Source: Acholeplasmatales bacterium (lineage in GTDB: Bacteria; Bacillota_I; Bacilli_A; Acholeplasmatales; Anaeroplasmataceae). From it: a stretch of 5,820 bases of DNA. The stretch is from NCBI GenBank assembly GCA_017388605.1, contig JAFPIE010000057.1:1-5820 (forward strand), in the 5' to 3' direction. The notes beneath the pieces were generated by a model, which searched no databases, had not been told where the DNA came from, and saw nothing but the letters and a program-made list of their open reading frames with translations. The position numbers were made by a program, and so were the translations under genes. This document shows positions 4,957-5,820 of the stretch, in pieces (position 1 is the first letter of the stretch; each line of letters begins with the position of its first letter).

Positions 4957-5820
4957 TTATTTAAATAAGCTCTTAAATTTTTCCCAAGGAGATTTCTTTT
5001 CCTTTTTTTCGCACATTTGTAGCTGAGAAATAATATCTGCCTCTTCCTTAGATAGGCTCGTTGGAACTACGACATTACAAATGACGTATTGGTCACCTCT
5101 TGAGGATCCACCCTTAGGATTTTTGGTACCTCTACCTCTAAGACGAAGCTTTGTGCCTGGCTGAGTTCCCTGAGGAATCTTTAAAGAAACATTACCATCG
5201 ATGGTTGGAACCTCGATATTATCACCTAAGGCTGCCTGGCTGAAGGATAGTGGAATTTCAAGATAGATATCCTGACCATCACGCTTAAATTGTGGATGCT
5301 CAGCCGCAAAAATCTTAATGTATAAATCACCATTAGGTCCACCATTAAAGCCAGCCTCACCTGCACCTGGTACACGAATGGTCATACCAGATAGGATACC
5401 TGCTGGAATATTTACATCGACCTCTTTTGTTCTTCTTACTCTACCCTTACCATTACAATCTGGACACTTCTTTGTAATAATCTTACCCTTACCATTACAG
5501 TCTGGGCACTGTGCTTCTACATTGGTGTAGCCAAAGATTGTCTGTTGACGCATAATAACTCGACCACGTCCACCACACTTAGGACATGTTTTTACATCAC
5601 TCTTCGATGCGGCACCAGAACCACCACAGCTCATACATTCATCATCTACTGTGATACGGATTCTCTTCTTACAGCCGAAAACAGCCTCCTCAAAGGTAAT
5701 ATTCATTTGTTTTTCTACATCCGCACCCTGGTGAGGTCCATTTGAGGATCTTCTTCCTCCACCAAAGAAGGAATTGATGATATCCTCAAATCCACCAAAG
5801 CCAGCGCCACCAAAGCCAGA
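4957..5820 (-). CDS. dnaJ: Chaperone DnaJ (Hsp40), 5' end outside the window
   Basis: The frame stays open to the right edge, giving 287 visible residues; the Met at 5706 is internal and not the start. The co-chaperone delivers unfolded proteins to DnaK and stimulates its ATPase in the cytoplasm. The visible part begins in the Gly/Phe-rich linker (fragment residues 1-22, including FEDIINSFFGGG). A zinc-finger domain follows with four CxxCxGxG motifs: CMSCGGSG (62-69), CPKCGGRG (79-86) and two copies of CPDCNGKG (105-112, 119-126), all eight zinc-binding cysteines being present. The substrate-binding C-terminal domains run from about 130 to 265. The J domain with HPD, about 80-90 residues, must lie beyond the edge. 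This makes it class I DnaJ and not the zinc-less CbpA type. It has its own terminator. Upstream hrcA, grpE and dnaK are expected but not visible. Confidence 0.96.
   Translation of the reverse strand, partial: SGFGGAGFGGFEDIINSFFGGGRRSSNGPHQGADVEKQMNITFEEAVFGCKKRIRITVDDECMSCGGSGAASKSDVKTCPKCGGRGRVIMRQQTIFGYTNVEAQCPDCNGKGKIITKKCPDCNGKGRVRRTKEVDVNIPAGILSGMTIRVPGAGEAGFNGGPNGDLYIKIFAAEHPQFKRDGQDIYLEIPLSFSQAALGDNIEVPTIDGNVSLKIPQGTQPGTKLRLRGRGTKNPKGGSSRGDQYVICNVVVPTSLSKEEADIISQLQMCEKKEKKSPWEKFKSLFK

Noticed and set aside
4956..4969. A perfect 14-base palindrome CTTATTTAAATAAG at the end of dnaJ.
   Set aside because: It consists of the last codons (Leu-Phe-Lys-stop) and is all AT except the ends; the true terminator hairpin lies just downstream.
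5443..5510. A direct DNA repeat of about 26 bases with two differences, 42 bases apart.
   Set aside because: It is the coding sequence of the two identical CPDCNGKG zinc-finger motifs of DnaJ, spaced 14 codons apart, so protein function explains it.
5318..5745. Plus-strand open frames opposite dnaJ.
   Set aside because: Their sequence is the antisense of the conserved Gly- and Cys-rich DnaJ codons and has no protein-like features.

Overview
The window comes from a low-GC, AT-rich bacterium, most likely a Bacillota lineage (Bacilli/Erysipelotrichia or an uncultured gut relative); I cannot place it more closely. Supporting this are the strong Shine-Dalgarno sites, SigA-type promoters (TTGACA/TATAAT), hairpin plus T-run terminators, and the dnaJ, rsmE, mtaB gene order common in Bacillota. 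The three Trp residues in the proteins read here are all TGG, and rsmE ends with TGA in an ATGA overlap, so the standard bacterial code (11) fits better than the Mollicutes code (4). Every confident gene is on the minus strand, so transcription runs from high to low coordinates.

From right to left: (1) dnaJ, lacking its J domain because the window cuts it, ends in a clear terminator. (2) A new promoter then drives a three-gene operon: an unrecognised two-helix membrane protein, rsmE (16S rRNA m3U1498 methyltransferase) and mtaB (tRNA methylthiotransferase). The last two overlap by ATGA. (3) A tRNA-Leu(UAG) gene follows, with a perfect consensus promoter, a hairpin-forming leader and its own terminator. 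(4) About 330 bases without an intact gene contain an orphan coding tail, a long hairpin resembling paired ends of an IS150/IS3-type element, and a possible distal promoter. (5) A second operon encodes a CPA-type cation:proton antiporter and the start of an MgtC/SapB-like membrane protein that runs off the left edge.

The right part is housekeeping: protein folding, ribosome modification and tRNA modification. The left part handles membrane ion homeostasis. The tRNA and the scarred interval behind it form the boundary. I see no defence system, CRISPR array or intact mobile element. The best points for a second look are A37 instead of the usual G37 in the tRNA-Leu(UAG), the dyad over that tRNA's promoter, the IS-like hairpin, and the unknown membrane protein between dnaJ and rsmE.
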